Shown one piece after another: positions 13,596-14,013 of a DNA stretch of 14,013 nt. The DNA comes from Oscillospiraceae bacterium. Its GTDB lineage: Bacteria > Bacillota > Clostridia > Christensenellales > Aristaeellaceae. The stretch's first letter is position 1; each line of letters begins with the position of its first letter. The notes below the pieces were generated by a model. That model had not been told where the DNA came from. It saw nothing but the letters and a program-made list of their open reading frames with translations, and searched no databases. The stretch is taken from positions 1 through 14,013 of the forward strand of contig JAISBH010000309.1 in the NCBI GenBank assembly GCA_031266295.1. Direction: 5' to 3'. A program made the translations under genes and the position numbers.

Positions 13596-13768
13596 TGTTG
13601 TTCTTGAAACAGGGTGGTGGCAGTTCGTGTTGCAGCGCCAATGGCCTCAATCAGTGCGAAGCGGGTGCGTATCCGCAGAATCCCAAAGGGATTCTTGCCT
13701 GTGTAAACTGTGCCGTACGAACCGCTGCGGCGGGACGCTGTTCGATCTGTGGATCGAATGCGCTTTAA
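13580..13768 (+). CDS. Small cysteine-rich zinc-ribbon-like protein
   Basis: The 62-residue product has Cys18-Cys19 and Cys26, then a C-x2-C-x10-C-x2-C arrangement (about 41-44 and 55-58, CVNC and CSIC), which is a typical zinc-ribbon or rubredoxin-like metal site. The basic and Gly/Ala-rich linker between the knuckles fits a small metal-binding domain. Its ribosome site is weak and its start is enclosed in a perfect hairpin, so expression may be conditional or depend on readthrough from the rubrerythrin-like gene 34 bases upstream. A separately encoded rubredoxin-like partner for that protein is an attractive but unproven idea. I do not recognise the family. Confidence 0.55.
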   Translation: MSQQTLLFLKQGGGSSCCSANGLNQCEAGAYPQNPKGILACVNCAVRTAAAGRCSICGSNAL

Positions 13769-13775
13769 GTTTGTG

Positions 13776-13836
13776 GCGCCCCGCCACTATGGTGTGAGAT
13801 GACTATTTCCTTATTGCATTATCACTGGCGGGGCGC
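13776..13836. repeat. 11-bp perfect inverted repeat with 39-base spacer
   Basis: GCGCCCCGCCA (13776-13786) and TGGCGGGGCGC (13826-13836) are exact reverse complements separated by 39 bases. The left arm also contains a small GTGGC/GCCAC hairpin. The 39-base spacer is AT-richer and holds no gene. It might mark the ends of a tiny mobile repeat or a long hairpin terminator without T tract. Confidence 0.5.
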
Positions 13837-13899
13837 GGGAGTAATGGCTTCGATTTCACCGCTGATAGCTAACACGATGCATTGGGGAACGCCCCCCTT

Positions 13900-13995
13900 C
13901 CCCCCTAGGGGGGTACGACGGGGTTTACGGGACTCTGTCCCGATACCCTGCGAAGGGCTATCCGCCCTTTCGAAACCTGACCAGGCCTCGCCTGG
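13900..13995. repeat. REP-like multi-hairpin intergenic element
   Basis: Four palindromic units follow closely: CCCCCCTAGGGGGG (13900-13913), CGGGAC-TCT-GTCCCG (13928-13942), a CGAAGGGC/GCCCTTTCG hairpin with one bulge (13951-13972) and CCAGGC-CTC-GCCTGG (13981-13995). This architecture matches interspersed palindromic elements seen between genes of many gut Clostridia. A related CCCCCTAGGGGG core lies at 47-58. The right edge of the window may cut the element. No gene is supported between 13769 and 14013. Confidence 0.65.
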
Positions 13996-14013
13996 ACCAT
14001 CATGATACACATT

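Overview
The window looks like chromosome of an endospore-forming member of the Bacillota, most likely class Clostridia. It carries the sporulation pair yqfC-yqfD at the head of the widespread Gram-positive run phoH-pgpH-ybeY-cdd-era-recO. Genes have strong AGGAGG-type ribosome binding sites and the G+C of the core operon is fairly high. A species cannot be named from the sequence alone.

Layout. (1) Bases 1-800: a two-unit 21-nt tandem repeat and a CCCCCTAGGGGG palindrome, then a strong promoter and a small secreted-protein gene whose 3' part loses coding character. (2) 801-1187: the RNase P RNA gene rnpB with a near-consensus promoter and its own terminator. (3) 1190-4320: a visibly AT-richer, probably acquired block on the minus strand. 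In transcription order it holds an orphan KilA-N-domain gene, then an overlapping trio of a GNAT acetyltransferase, a conserved protein of unknown function and a decayed remnant. (4) 4357-11945: the tightly packed minus-strand core operon yqfC-yqfD-phoH-pgpH-ybeY-cdd-era-recO. The dgkA gene that lies between ybeY and cdd in Bacillus is absent. Its products serve sporulation, c-di-AMP turnover, 16S rRNA and ribosome maturation, pyrimidine salvage and recombinational repair. (5) 11946-12163: a divergent regulatory region dense in inverted repeats, with sporulation-type promoter motifs on both sides. (6) 12164-12454: an unrecognised 96-aa gene. (7) 12480-12660: a cluster of five good DnaA boxes without dnaA nearby. 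(8) 12700-12985: two tandem intergenic units. Each has the same promoter-like/5' block at identical spacing, and each ends in a terminator hairpin with a different stem but an almost identical C-rich loop. They look like a sibling pair of small RNAs. (9) 13027-13768: a rubrerythrin-like diiron protein followed by a tiny cysteine-rich protein whose start codon sits in the loop of a perfect 11-bp hairpin. (10) 13776-14013: an 11-bp inverted repeat and a multi-hairpin REP-like element whose palindromic core resembles the one at the left end.

The most interesting parts for follow-up are the tandem small-RNA candidates and the orphan DnaA-box cluster beside them, then the 11-nt ATGA-type tandem repeat that forms the whole cdd-era junction. 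Functional calls for the core operon are secure from motifs. The small RNAs, sporulation promoters and DnaA-cluster role are inferences from sequence pattern.
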